In this document: piece after piece, positions 33,599 to 42,959 of the stretch
Position numbering within the stretch: position 1 is the first letter of the stretch
How the letters are laid out: each line of letters opens with the position of its first letter
Assembly (NCBI GenBank): GCA_029976025.1
Contig: JARKNX010000222.1
Location: forward strand, 1 to 64,000
Source of the DNA: Aggregatilineales bacterium
GTDB taxonomy: Bacteria > Chloroflexota > Anaerolineae > Aggregatilineales > Ch27
Reading direction: 5' to 3'
Length of the DNA: 64,000 nucleotides
Made by a program: the position numbers and the translations under genes
The notes under the pieces: model-generated
Told to the model about the DNA's origin: nothing
The model's database searches: none
The model's input: the letters and a program-made list of their open reading frames with translations, nothing else

Positions 33599-36160
33599 AT
33601 GGCCCGAAAGAAGAGTCTTCCTCCAGCGGATATCCAGGAACAACCGGACGTGCCGGTTGAGCCAGCCAGTACAGAACAGCCCATCGACATCAAGACCGAG
33701 ACGCCTCTGGAGGAGACGAGGGACGACCTTCAGATTCCGGAGAGTCTGCCCATCCTGCCTCTGCGCGGCGTAGTGATGTACCCGCACACAGCTATCCCGC
33801 TGACAATAGGCCAGCCGCGCTCCGTCCGCCTGATCGACGATATTGCCGGCAAGGACCGCCTGATCGGGCTGGTCGCTGCGCACGACCCGGAAAATGAATC
33901 GCCCAACCCGGGCGAGATCTACGATGTAGGCACGGTGGCTACCGTGCACCGGCTGTTCCGCGCGCCCGACGGCACGATCCGGCTGCTGGTGCAGGGCCTT
34001 GCCCGGATCAGGATTGACGAATATACGGAGATCGAGCCTTACCTCGTCGCTCAGATCAGCCGCCACCCGGAACGCATCACCACGAACATCGAAGTTGAAG
34101 CCCTGGCGAGGACCGTGGTTGAGCAGTTCACCCGGCTGGCCGAGCTTGTCCCCAGCATCCCCGCTGAGCTGATCTCGTCCACGCTGAATATGGACGATCC
34201 GCTCAATCTGGCCTATGCTATCGCGACTTATATCCGGATGGACCTCAAAGACGGTCAGGAAGTGCTGGAAATCGACGACGTGAAGGATAAGTTCCGTCGA
34301 TTGATGAACATCCTGAACAAGGAGCTGGAGGTCCTGGAGCTGGGCCGGGAGATCCAGTCGCAGGCACAGTCCGAGATGGAAAAGGTGCAGCGGGAGTATT
34401 TCCTGCGCGAACAGCTCAAGGCTATCCAGCGTGAGCTGGGCGAGGCAGATGAGCAGCAGGTCGAGATCGAAGAATTCCGGACCAGAATCGATGCGGCGGG
34501 CATGACCGAGGAGGCGGAAAAAGAAGCGCGCCGCGAGCTGGACCGGATGGCAAAATTGCCCACCGCTGCCGCTGAATACGGCGTCATCCGCACGTATCTG
34601 GACTGGCTGGTGAACCTCCCCTGGGATAAGCGTACCGATGACAATCTGGATATCGCCCACGCCCGCGAGGTGTTGGAAGCCGATCATTACGGCCTGGAGG
34701 ATATCAAGGCCCGTATTCTGGAATACCTGGCCGTTCGCAAATTGCGAGCCGATCGGGCTGAGCAGTTCCAGCCTGTCACAGATATGGTTCATCGCGATCG
34801 TGAGGGCGCCATTTTGTGCTTCGTGGGGCCGCCCGGCGTGGGCAAGACATCGCTCGGCTCGTCTATAGCCCGGGCAATGGGCCGCAAGTTCATCCGCATG
34901 AGTCTGGGGGGCATCCGCGACGAAGCTGAAATTCGCGGCTTCCGGCGGACCTACATTGGCGCCATGCCCGGACGCATTATCCAGACGCTGCGGCGGGTGG
35001 AGAGCCGTAATCCGGTGGTGATGCTGGATGAGGTGGATAAGCTGGGCCGTGACTTCCGCGGCGATCCGGCTTCGGCCTTGCTGGAGGTCCTTGATCCGGA
35101 GCAGAATCACGAATTTCGCGACCATTATGTGGATGTCGCGTTCGATCTCTCTGAAGTCCTGTTCATCACGACGGCCAACGAGCTGGAGCCTATCCCCGGC
35201 CCGCTGCGCGATCGTATGGAAATCATCACGCTTAATGGCTATATCGAGCAGGAGAAAGTGCAGATTGCGCTGAGATATCTGGTGCCGCGCCAGATTCGCG
35301 AAAACGGCCTTCTGCCGGAAGAAGTGCGCTTCACTGAAGAATCCTTGCAGAAGATCATCCGGTATTACACGCGCGAAGCCGGCGTGCGCGAGCTGGAACG
35401 CCAGATCGGCCAGATTGCTCGCAAGATCGCTACCAGAGTGGCCGAGAACCCTAACCACGAGCAGGGTAACGGAGCGGGGCGGGTTATCGAAGAGAATGCT
35501 GTGCGCGAGCTGCTGGGCAAGCCGCAGTTCAACTACCAGATGGAGATCGAGGATCGGACCGACCAGCCGGGTGTCGCGACCGGCCTGGCCTTCACCCCGA
35601 TGGGGGGTGATGTGCTCTTTGTCGAAGCGGCCAGCATGGCCGGCGGCAAAGGCTTTCAGTTGACCGGCCAACTCGGGGATGTGATGCAGGAAAGCGCCCG
35701 GGCTGCGCTGAGCTACATTCGATCGCGCGTGCAGAGTCTGGGCCTGCAGCCGGACTTTTTCGAGAAAAACGACATCCATCTCCACGTGCCGGCGGGCGCT
35801 GTCCCCAAGGACGGCCCTTCCGCCGGCGTGACAATGGCGACGGCGCTCGCTTCCCTGCTGACCGGGCGAGTTGTCCGGCCCAATATCGCCATGACTGGCG
35901 AGATTACCCTGCGCGGCAAAGTGCTGCCAGTTGGAGGGATCAAAGCCAAAGTTCTGGCCGCTCACCGCGGCGGCCTGGACACCGTGATCCTGCCCCGGCG
36001 CAACGAACAGGATCTCGACGATCTGCCGGAGGAAATACGGCAGTCCATGCATTTCATTCTGGTCAGCACCATTGATGAGGTTCTGGCAGCAGCGCTGCTC
36101 CCGGAGACAGCGCCTGAACATTCACAGAAAAGCCCGGGTCGTACCAGGAAGACGAAGTAG
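33599..36160 (+). CDS. lon: ATP-dependent Lon protease
   Basis: 853 aa. Cytosolic AAA+ serine protease degrading damaged and regulatory proteins. The N-terminal LON substrate-binding domain begins at [19 protein letters not shown] after a 55-residue acidic leader. A coiled-coil region (about 230-310) follows. Walker A is [11 protein letters not shown] and Walker [11 protein letters not shown]. The S16 protease domain has catalytic Ser741 in KDGPSAGV and Lys784 in VGGIKAK, the standard 43-residue spacing. The C-terminus is basic. Start ATG at 33599, three bases after hsp20. Confidence 0.98.
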   Translation: MARKKSLPPADIQEQPDVPVEPASTEQPIDIKTETPLEETRDDLQIPESLPILPLRGVVMYPHTAIPLTIGQPRSVRLIDDIAGKDRLIGLVAAHDPENESPNPGEIYDVGTVATVHRLFRAPDGTIRLLVQGLARIRIDEYTEIEPYLVAQISRHPERITTNIEVEALARTVVEQFTRLAELVPSIPAELISSTLNMDDPLNLAYAIATYIRMDLKDGQEVLEIDDVKDKFRRLMNILNKELEVLELGREIQSQAQSEMEKVQREYFLREQLKAIQRELGEADEQQVEIEEFRTRIDAAGMTEEAEKEARRELDRMAKLPTAAAEYGVIRTYLDWLVNLPWDKRTDDNLDIAHAREVLEADHYGLEDIKARILEYLAVRKLRADRAEQFQPVTDMVHRDREGAILCFVGPPGVGKTSLGSSIARAMGRKFIRMSLGGIRDEAEIRGFRRTYIGAMPGRIIQTLRRVESRNPVVMLDEVDKLGRDFRGDPASALLEVLDPEQNHEFRDHYVDVAFDLSEVLFITTANELEPIPGPLRDRMEIITLNGYIEQEKVQIALRYLVPRQIRENGLLPEEVRFTEESLQKIIRYYTREAGVRELERQIGQIARKIATRVAENPNHEQGNGAGRVIEENAVRELLGKPQFNYQMEIEDRTDQPGVATGLAFTPMGGDVLFVEAASMAGGKGFQLTGQLGDVMQESARAALSYIRSRVQSLGLQPDFFEKNDIHLHVPAGAVPKDGPSAGVTMATALASLLTGRVVRPNIAMTGEITLRGKVLPVGGIKAKVLAAHRGGLDTVILPRRNEQDLDDLPEEIRQSMHFILVSTIDEVLAAALLPETAPEHSQKSPGRTRKTK

Positions 36161-36181
36161 CAGAACCAGGAGAGAAAAACC

Positions 36182-36535
36182 TTGCCCAAAGTGATGATTG
36201 TTGATGACGATCGAACGACCGTTTCGCTGCTGCAAACGCTGCTTTCGCTGGACGGCTTTGAGGTTATCCTGGTGGGCCGGGGTGGCGATACCCTGTCGCG
36301 CGCCCGCGAGACACGCCCTGATATCTTCCTGATCGACTATCACCTGGCCGATATGGACGGGCCGGAGGTTGTGCGCGCCCTGCGGGCCGACCCGGCCTTC
36401 ACCAGCACGCCTATCGTGATGGCTTCTGGCATGAACGTGGAACGAGAAGCCCTGCAAGCTGGCGCTTCGCTGTTCCTGATCAAGCCGCTGGAGCCATCCG
36501 CACTGGCCCCTACCCTGAACAGTCTGCTGAAGTGA
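36182..36535 (+). CDS. Single-domain CheY-like response regulator
   Basis: 117 aa, receiver domain only. VMIVDDD provides the acidic pocket, Asp52 (LIDYHLADMDGPEV) the phosphorylation site, Ser at about 82 and Lys102 (LIKPLEP) the switch residues. There is no output domain, so it must act by protein contact. The start is TTG at 36182 with AGGAGAG upstream, 21 nt after lon. No histidine kinase is nearby. It is followed after 64 nt by the PHP-AlbA_2 gene, which could be its partner; that is inference. Confidence 0.92.
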   Translation: MPKVMIVDDDRTTVSLLQTLLSLDGFEVILVGRGGDTLSRARETRPDIFLIDYHLADMDGPEVVRALRADPAFTSTPIVMASGMNVEREALQAGASLFLIKPLEPSALAPTLNSLLK

Positions 36536-36599
36536 GCAGGCTGTACGCGGCCAACAGCGAAACGATCACAAACAAAACTTCGATGGAGAGAGAGGCCTA

Positions 36600-38354
36600 G
36601 TGGCCGCCAAACAAAAACCAAAACAAATGCACTGGTTCCTGATGGACCTGCATATTCACACCCCTGCTTCTAAGGACTTTCAGGATCGCGAGGCGACATA
36701 CCTCGACATCTTGCATAAAGCAGAAGCCAGGAATCTGGACATTATCGCTTTCACCGACCACAACACTGTGGGCGGCTACCAGGCGATGATGGACGAAATT
36801 GAAAAGCTGAACTACCTCAAGGAGCTGGATCGCGCAACACCGGATGAATTACGCCTGCTGGCGGAGTACAGGCGGCTGCTGGATAAAATCCTGGTCCTGC
36901 CGGGCTTTGAATTTACCGCTACGTTCGGGTTTCATATCCTGGGTATCTTCTCCCCCAAGACGACAGTGCGCGAGCTGGAGCACATTTTGCTCAGCCTCAA
37001 TGTGCCTGCCGAGGCCCTCAGCCAGGGCAGCTCGATTGTGGGCGCCTCCGCCGACGTGCTGACTGCCTACCGTCTGATTCATCAGGCCGGCGGGATTGTG
37101 ATTGCCGCCCACGCCAATTCCAGTCACGGCGTGGCTATGCGCGGCTTCGATTTCGGCGGACAGACCAAAATCGCCTATACGCAGGACCCGCATCTGCACG
37201 CCCTGGAGCTTACCGATCTGGATCGGCGCGGGCGCGGCTCGTCGCAGCGCTTCTTCGACGGCAGCAAGCCGGAATATCCGCGCCGGATGCGCTGTATCCA
37301 GGGTTCCGATTCGCACCGCATCAACGCCGATCAGACCGCCGGCCGCAATCAGAATCTGGGCGTTGGGGATCGGGTCACTGAGGTGCTCCTGCCCCGCCTG
37401 GCGTTTGAGCCGCTGCTGGAAATGTTCGAAGGCAATGACTTCGCCCGCACCCGGCCCTATGTCATCAACCGCAAACCGTACGATTTCATTCAGGCGGCGC
37501 GCGATCAGGGTCCCAGCATTGTGCAGGCATTCCACGATAAAGTAACCCGCCGCGGCGGGCTGCTGTATGAGATTGTGGCCGATGTCTGCGCTATGGCCAA
37601 TACCAATGGCGGCACGATTTATATCGGCGCCAGCCCGAACCCCAAACAGCCCCTCACCGGGATACAGGGGGCCGATAAGGTTATCCAGATGCTGCATGCC
37701 GAAATCGGGCAGCGGCTTACCCCGCCCCTGAACGCGGAGATTGACGCCCAGCAGACGCAGGGCCAGACTATTGTGCGGATTCAGGTCCCCAAAGGGGACG
37801 ACCCGCCTTACGCCATCGACGAAAATAAGATCTACGTGCGCGACGAAGCCGAAAGCACACTGGCCGTGCGCGATGAAATTGTCCGCCTGGTGCTGAGCCG
37901 CCATTCCGCCGAGCTGTCAACCGTCTCGCCCGCGCTGCAGGCCACATCCCCGCCGGCTGAGCCAGAGTCCCCCGCCCCGGCAGATGAAGCGCAACAGGAC
38001 AGCATGGCGCCTAAAACGGGCGTCGAGGTGCTCGGCACGGAACAGCGCAACGGCAAGCAGTTCCATATGATGCGCGATCTGCGCAACGGCAATATCGTGA
38101 AAAACGTGACCCGCTCCTCGGCGCGGCGGCTGTGGCATTACGCTATCTCCGAAAAAGAGAGCAACCCGGTGGACGCCTCCAAAGTCACCTGGCACGATAC
38201 CTACGGCCTCTGGAAGCGCCACAAACGCGGCGGCGCCGTGCGCTATGATCTGGTGCAGAAGACGCCGCAGGGCTTGCGCGTCTTTTATGGCGTCACCGAA
38301 GATGGGATGCACGGCCCCTGGCAGTCCTTCGTTGTGGATGAAGACGAAGACTGA
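36600..38354 (+). CDS. PHP-domain phosphoesterase fused to AlbA_2 domain
   Basis: 584 aa, start GTG at 36600 behind GAGAGAGG. The N-terminal PHP domain (about 10-290) has the metal motifs [23 protein letters not shown] and QGSDSHR, as in PHP nucleotidases and polymerase exonuclease domains. A second part (about 300-430) contains [20 protein letters not shown], the hallmark of the AlbA_2/Schlafen-like domain. A Pro/Glu/Ala-rich linker leads to a C-terminal domain of about 120 residues ([30 protein letters not shown]) that I do not recognise; its basic and aromatic residues suggest nucleic-acid or nucleotide binding. A nucleic-acid-directed phosphoesterase is plausible; the substrate is unknown. 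Confidence 0.86.
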   Translation: MAAKQKPKQMHWFLMDLHIHTPASKDFQDREATYLDILHKAEARNLDIIAFTDHNTVGGYQAMMDEIEKLNYLKELDRATPDELRLLAEYRRLLDKILVLPGFEFTATFGFHILGIFSPKTTVRELEHILLSLNVPAEALSQGSSIVGASADVLTAYRLIHQAGGIVIAAHANSSHGVAMRGFDFGGQTKIAYTQDPHLHALELTDLDRRGRGSSQRFFDGSKPEYPRRMRCIQGSDSHRINADQTAGRNQNLGVGDRVTEVLLPRLAFEPLLEMFEGNDFARTRPYVINRKPYDFIQAARDQGPSIVQAFHDKVTRRGGLLYEIVADVCAMANTNGGTIYIGASPNPKQPLTGIQGADKVIQMLHAEIGQRLTPPLNAEIDAQQTQGQTIVRIQVPKGDDPPYAIDENKIYVRDEAESTLAVRDEIVRLVLSRHSAELSTVSPALQATSPPAEPESPAPADEAQQDSMAPKTGVEVLGTEQRNGKQFHMMRDLRNGNIVKNVTRSSARRLWHYAISEKESNPVDASKVTWHDTYGLWKRHKRGGAVRYDLVQKTPQGLRVFYGVTEDGMHGPWQSFVVDEDED

Positions 38355-38372
38355 GGCCAGGTTGTCACTCTG

Positions 38373-38403
38373 ACTGCGGGCGGGAAGTTTCCCCGCCCGC
38401 AGT
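38373..38403 (+). terminator. Strong hairpin after the PHP-AlbA_2 gene
   Basis: ACTGCGGGCGGG (38373-38384) pairs perfectly over 12 bases with CCCGCCCGCAGT (38392-38403), loop AAGTTTC. It lacks a T-run, so termination may be partial, with read-through into the MoaB/MogA gene 38 nt later. Confidence 0.6.
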
Positions 38404-38441
38404 GTATATCCGCGCTGACGCAGCCAGAAAAGGCAAAGGCT

Positions 38442-38945
38442 ATGCGCATCGCCATTCTCGTTATCAGCGATCGTAGTTTTCATGGAGAGCGGGAGGATTC
38501 CAGCGGCTCGCTGATTGCCGGGATGATCGCCCATGCGCTGCCTGACGCCGCCATCGTTCAGACGGATATTGCGCCCGACGAACAGGATCAGATCAGCGCC
38601 CGATTGATTGCCTGGGCGGACGGCGGGGCGGCGGATATCATCCTGACCACCGGCGGGACGGGCTTCGCTCCGCGCGATATCACCCCGGAAGCGACGCGCT
38701 CTGTCATCGAGCGCGAGGCGCCGGGCCTGGCGGAGGCCATGCGCGCCGCCAGTCTGAGCAAGACACCCCATGCCATGCTCAGCCGGGGCGTCGCCGGCAT
38801 CCGCGGGCGCACACTGATCGTCAACCTGCCGGGCAGCCCCAGAGCGGTCCGCGAGAATCTGGCTGTCATCCTGCCAGCCCTGCCCCACGCCGTCCAACTG
38901 TTACAGGACGCGCCAGATTCCGAGGCCGGGCACGCGCATCAGTAG
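38442..38945 (+). CDS. MoaB/MogA-family molybdopterin-binding protein
   Basis: 167 aa. The family adenylates molybdopterin in molybdenum-cofactor synthesis. Signatures are IAILVISDRSFHGEREDSSG at the N-terminus, ILTTGGTGFAPRDITPEAT (the substrate loop) and IVNLPGSPRAVREN, where most members have NLPGSPK. The length fits MoaB/MogA; the two cannot be told apart here and no other moa/mog gene is present. The catalytic acidic residues of the TGGTG loop are intact. Confidence 0.92.
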   Translation: MRIAILVISDRSFHGEREDSSGSLIAGMIAHALPDAAIVQTDIAPDEQDQISARLIAWADGGAADIILTTGGTGFAPRDITPEATRSVIEREAPGLAEAMRAASLSKTPHAMLSRGVAGIRGRTLIVNLPGSPRAVRENLAVILPALPHAVQLLQDAPDSEAGHAHQ

Positions 38946-39191
38946 CGGCCTGTATCGCGGATCACGGGCAGCGCCCTCATCTTCCCGTTTGTCGTCCTGT
39001 ATATCGGACGCCGCTTCGAAGTTTCGGAGGTCGGGACCGGGGCCATCCTCGCTTTCTTTGCTGCGGCATCTCTGCTCAGCGGCGCGGCCGGCGTTCGTTC
39101 CGGGCGAAAGACAGGGCTGATCTCACCCACCTTCGGGCCAGCCGCGAAGGTTATATGCTCCCGGGAGAAACTCGCCTTCTGGCGGGCAACC

Positions 39192-41672
39192 CTATCCTGA
39201 CTCGTCAGCGGCCCAGGCAGCGATACTCTCCGGCAAGGCGGCCTGCGACTCCGCAGCGCTCTGCACGCGCTCGCGCCGCTTCCGCGCTCGCTGCAGCCAG
39301 CGCATACGCTCCTCATCCGGGGCCAGGGCTTCGGCTTCTTCCAGACACATCACCGCCATCCCCACCTGGGTCACATCGTCCATCAACAGGCGGCCCAGCG
39401 CGTCGAGGTAGCGAATCTTCCACTCCAGATTGTCACTCCGGTAGGCCAGGTCCAGCGCCGCCCGAAAAGAAGCGATCACCCCTTCCCGATCGCCCTGAGC
39501 CTGGGCAATATAGGCCAGGTTAGCAAGCTGCCGTTCCTGATCCTCCAGATCGTCCAGATCGCGGGCGATAGCCAGCGCCCCCTGATGACACGAAACGGCA
39601 TCCTGCCACTGCCCCAGACTGCCGTAAGCCGTGCCCAGACTGCCCAGGACACGCTCCTGATAATCCAGGCGCTCCTCCGACCGGAAGATATCCAGAGCCG
39701 CGCTGAGCATAGCCACTGCCCGGGTGAAGTCCTCATGATCGAGATGGGCGATGCCCAGCTTGGTCTGCACGACTCCCAGGCCTATCATGTCGTTAGCGCT
39801 CTGCAGCGTTTCAATAGCCCGGACATAAGTCTCCACCGCCTCGTCATACTCGCCAAGCTCCAGGCGAATATCGCCCAGAAGCGCCAGAAGATGCCCCTGC
39901 CGGATCGGATCATCCCCCTGCGCCGCCTGATTCTCGGCCCGCGTTGTGTAGATCAGGGCCTTCTCCAGATCGCCAGCATCGAGAGCCAGGCTGGCCAGCG
40001 ATTCCAGCACCGGCAGCAGGCTGCTGGAGTCCCCGACCTCCTCAAAAATTGAGAGCGCTTCGGCATACGCGGCCTCAGCCTGATCGCGCCGACCCTGCTC
40101 CATCCAGACCTGACCGAGCATGCTGAGGGCGCGGGCCAGCTCCTGACGATTTCCGGCCTCGCGGGCCACCTGGCTGGCGCGAAGCAAATCGGCCAGCACG
40201 GCGCTCACAGATCGCGTTCCTTCTTCGGCTGCAACAATCCGTTCCGGGGGGCGGCGCTCGACAGCCGGCTTCTCCGACACGACCTCAATCGGCGAAGTAT
40301 CGTATTGAACATCGCTTTCCGGCATCAGGGGGAGCTGTTCCACGGGCGACATTTGTAATTCTTCCGGCGCGGGAGCCGGTTCCGGGGGGAGAAAGGCGGG
40401 GGCAGGTTCCACCGGTTGGGCCACGGCCCCGGTTTCGGTTTCCCCTTCGGCCAGTTGTCGCAGCACATGCAGCTCATATCCATACGCATCCGTGGACCCA
40501 AAAGCCTCTTCGAGCACCGCGATCAGCCGCTGAAGGGTTACGACATCACCGCGCTCGCCCGCAAAACGGGCCAGGCCCCGGATATTCGGCATTTCAACAA
40601 CGAGGTTAGCCCGCGCCTCGAGGGTCCCATGGCCATACTGCTCAGCGTAAGCGAGAATCCCCTCCACCACACGTTCCACGGTCGATTCCAGGCGCTCAGT
40701 ATCGCGCAGCCACTCATACATGTAATGATGCACCACCGGGTGCATCTGGAAGCTCTGTATAGCCGTGTAGGCGGGCAACCGCTGCACCAGCCCGCGCGTC
40801 ACCAGCATATTCATCACCCGGGTGACCGTCTCTGTCTCCAGAAACTGCAGATATTCCAGCAGCGTCGTTGACGCCTGGCCGGCAAAAGTAGCCCCCATAG
40901 TCAGCAGGATACCCTGCATGGCGTCGGGGAGCTGGTGGAATATCGTATGCAGGCCGGGCAGGCTACTGCCGAGGCTGGCGCTGGTCAGCGCCCCCAGGAA
41001 TTCGCCCGGCGTCTGTTCAGTCGCCAGGACATGGCGCCCGGCCAGCACAATCGCCAGCGGCAGCCCCTCCAGCGCATTACACACGCCCTGAATATCCGCC
41101 CGCATCAGAGCCGACACCTGTTCCAGGTGCGCCGCCTGAATGAACAGAGAGACCGCATCCTCTTCCGGCAAATTTCCAATTGCGAAAGGAACCCAGGGGC
41201 CGGCAACGGTCTGCTCCGCCGTCATAATCAGCGGCACGCCCGCCGCGATCTTGCGCACAAATTCGCGCGCTACATCCTGATCGAGCGGGCCATCGATCAC
41301 GATCAGGGGTTTGTGATCCCGGGTAAGGACAGTCCGCGCCAGATCAGCCTGCGCCAGCGGATCTGCTGCACCGGTGATGTTCCGCTCAGCGAAGGCCCGC
41401 CCCACCCGCACGATCATCTGTTCCAGCGAGTCGCGGTCCACCGACCACCACAGCACCCCCCCGGGAAAAGTCGTAAAGGCGGAAGCGAGCGTCGCCGCCA
41501 GAGCAGACTTCCCTACACCGCCCGGGCCATGCAGAAGGACCGCCCCATTAGCCCGAATCTGGGTGAAGGCCTGGCCCAGCACCTGATTTCGACCAATGAT
41601 CTGCCGGGGGGGCGCGACCGGCAGGCGCTGTGTCTCGTGAATAGGGGACTCCGACGGGGTGAAGTATTCCAT
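39192..41672 (-). CDS. STAND-family ATPase with tetratricopeptide repeats
   Basis: 826 aa from the ATG at 41672; a GTG at 41693 adds seven residues. An NB-ARC-like NTPase (about 25-330) has Walker A GPGGVGKS (49-56), a Walker B-like IVIDGP and GLPLAIVLAGRH, the GLPL motif of STAND ATPases. A winged-helix-like part follows (LPAYTAIQSFQMHPVVHHYM). After a Pro/Glu-rich linker, about eight TPR units occupy 480-790 (YAEALSIFEEVGD, LGDIRLELGEYDEAVETY, LGIAHLDHEDFTRAV). There is no signal peptide, N-terminal effector or helix-turn-helix. STAND proteins are signal-gated switches used in regulation and defence. The long leader may carry regulation. Confidence 0.88.
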   Translation of the reverse strand: MEYFTPSESPIHETQRLPVAPPRQIIGRNQVLGQAFTQIRANGAVLLHGPGGVGKSALAATLASAFTTFPGGVLWWSVDRDSLEQMIVRVGRAFAERNITGAADPLAQADLARTVLTRDHKPLIVIDGPLDQDVAREFVRKIAAGVPLIMTAEQTVAGPWVPFAIGNLPEEDAVSLFIQAAHLEQVSALMRADIQGVCNALEGLPLAIVLAGRHVLATEQTPGEFLGALTSASLGSSLPGLHTIFHQLPDAMQGILLTMGATFAGQASTTLLEYLQFLETETVTRVMNMLVTRGLVQRLPAYTAIQSFQMHPVVHHYMYEWLRDTERLESTVERVVEGILAYAEQYGHGTLEARANLVVEMPNIRGLARFAGERGDVVTLQRLIAVLEEAFGSTDAYGYELHVLRQLAEGETETGAVAQPVEPAPAFLPPEPAPAPEELQMSPVEQLPLMPESDVQYDTSPIEVVSEKPAVERRPPERIVAAEEGTRSVSAVLADLLRASQVAREAGNRQELARALSMLGQVWMEQGRRDQAEAAYAEALSIFEEVGDSSSLLPVLESLASLALDAGDLEKALIYTTRAENQAAQGDDPIRQGHLLALLGDIRLELGEYDEAVETYVRAIETLQSANDMIGLGVVQTKLGIAHLDHEDFTRAVAMLSAALDIFRSEERLDYQERVLGSLGTAYGSLGQWQDAVSCHQGALAIARDLDDLEDQERQLANLAYIAQAQGDREGVIASFRAALDLAYRSDNLEWKIRYLDALGRLLMDDVTQVGMAVMCLEEAEALAPDEERMRWLQRARKRRERVQSAAESQAALPESIAAWAADESG

Positions 41673-42008
41673 AGAATTTACGCCAGAAGGCACCGGGTCT
41701 TAACCCGGCGGGGAATGGCGTTTACCTCCTTTCACATCGGCACTTCTGCGCCAAAACAAACATAATGCGATTGGACAACAGGTGACAGCAGGATAATAGC
41801 TCAGCACATGCTCAACGCGGCACTTTAACAACTGAGCGTATGCAGTTGTCGGGAGCTTCCCCCAATATAAAACGTTCAACGCCGAAGTAAGAAACTCTTT
41901 CGGGCCTGGGCTGAACCTTTGGGACATAATGTGGGCCATTGGGCCGTGCGTATCCTGAGAAGCTCCTCGCTAAAGCGGGGAGAGTAGTCACAGATGATTC
42001 GCCTGTAT

Positions 42009-42017
42009 TTATACCAA
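42009..42017 (-). promoter_or_regulatory. Extended -10 upstream of the STAND gene
   Basis: TGGTATAAA on the minus strand, close to the TGGTATAAT elements of ssrA and ppdK. No good -35. The predicted start is near 42002, 330 nt before the STAND start codon. Confidence 0.4.
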
Positions 42018-42103
42018 TCATCGCGCTGTCTGCAGTATAGCAGATTGACTCGTCCAGCGTAAAATCCAGATGCTGGCTGGATCACCAGCCTCCGATTAAA
42101 GGA

Positions 42104-42132
42104 TAGGCATCGCCCCGCTGCAGGGGTACAAT
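42104..42132 (+). promoter_or_regulatory. Promoter of the methyltransferase gene
   Basis: TAGGCA (42104-42109), 17 nt, TACAAT (42127-42132). Predicted start near 42139, giving a leader of about 63 nt to the ATG at 42202. Confidence 0.55.
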
Positions 42133-42201
42133 GGGCGGGCGTATCGTCTGGATACACGGACGGGGCGCTGGCTCGCAGCGTCTGCAAGGGACATATAAGC
42201 T

Positions 42202-42948
42202 ATGTACGATTCAACCCGGAAAGCGTGGGAAGATATCTGGGATCAGGCCACCGTAGAAGTGGAACTGCAGGCCCTGACCTATGCCCGAAGCCGGGAAGTC
42301 ATGGATGCCTACACCCGGTATCTGCCGCGCGACGGCGTGATCCTGGAGGCCGGATGTGGGCTGAGCACAGTCGTCATGGTCCTGCGCCAGCGCGGCTACC
42401 GGGTGATTGGGATGGATTACGCCGTGAACGCCCTGCAAAAAGCGCGACAATCTGACCCATCGCTGATTCTCCAGGCGGGCGATGTCCATGCGCTCCCTTA
42501 CGCAACTGGTTCTCTGGCTGGCTACCTGTCTTTCGGCGTCCTGGAACACTTTGAGCACGGCATGCAGCCGGCCCTGCGCGAGGCCTGTCGGGTGCTGCGC
42601 CCCGGCGGAATACTGGTCCTGACCATCCCCTACCCTAATCTCATCTGGCGCCTGGTTCAATGGCGGCGGCGCGTCCAGGGTCAGAGTAAGCTGACGCAGG
42701 ACGATTTCTACGAAAGCACCTATACGCAGCACGATCTGGTTCGCGAAACGCAAGCAGCAGGCTTTGAAGTTCTGGAAGTTGTCCCGACCGCGCACGATTT
42801 CACCCTCTGGGGGCTGGGCAGCCCATTTCGCGCGCCCGGATACTACCGGACATCTCCCTTCGCCGAACGGATGGGCCGGCTGCTCAAGCGGGTCGCGCCG
42901 TGGCCCTTCAACTTCAGCACCATGGTGATCGGGCGCCGGCCGGGATAG
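42202..42948 (+). CDS. Class I SAM-dependent methyltransferase
   Basis: 248 aa. The Rossmann motif I is VILEAGCGLSTVV, motif II acidic end is VIGMDYA, and motif IV lies in GYLSFGVLEHFEHG. ACRVLRPGGILVLTIPYPN is the usual post-motif segment, so the methyltransferase-11/UbiE-like fold is clear. The substrate is unknown; the C-terminal part (WRRRVQGQSKLTQDDFYE, APWPFNFSTMVIGRRPG) may bind it. The N-terminus begins YDSTRKAWEDIWDQ, as in putative glycan or lipid methyltransferases. It is convergent with the lipoprotein gene, 11 nt apart. Confidence 0.88.
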   Translation: MYDSTRKAWEDIWDQATVEVELQALTYARSREVMDAYTRYLPRDGVILEAGCGLSTVVMVLRQRGYRVIGMDYAVNALQKARQSDPSLILQAGDVHALPYATGSLAGYLSFGVLEHFEHGMQPALREACRVLRPGGILVLTIPYPNLIWRLVQWRRRVQGQSKLTQDDFYESTYTQHDLVRETQAAGFEVLEVVPTAHDFTLWGLGSPFRAPGYYRTSPFAERMGRLLKRVAPWPFNFSTMVIGRRPG

Positions 42949-42959
42949 CGGCGCGGCAA

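Larger units (their letters stand above)
41673..42201. other. Long divergent intergenic region
   Basis: 529 bp between the STAND gene and the methyltransferase gene. It holds an extended -10 on the minus strand (42009-42017), giving the STAND gene a leader of about 330 nt. It also holds a plus-strand promoter at 42104-42132. Near the STAND start, minus-strand AAAGGAGG (41727-41734) is followed not by a usual start codon but by the hairpin CCGGGT/ACCCGG (41693-41708). Several small ORFs lack ribosome sites and look spurious. No tRNA or mobile remnant was recognised. Confidence 0.5.

Noticed and set aside
33362-36121. 919-aa minus-strand ORF
   Set aside because: Antisense to lon and hsp20, both of which have full family motifs in their own frames.
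41700-41939. Small minus-strand ORF of 79 aa in the STAND leader
   Set aside because: No Shine-Dalgarno at its start and no domain; it is more likely leader RNA.
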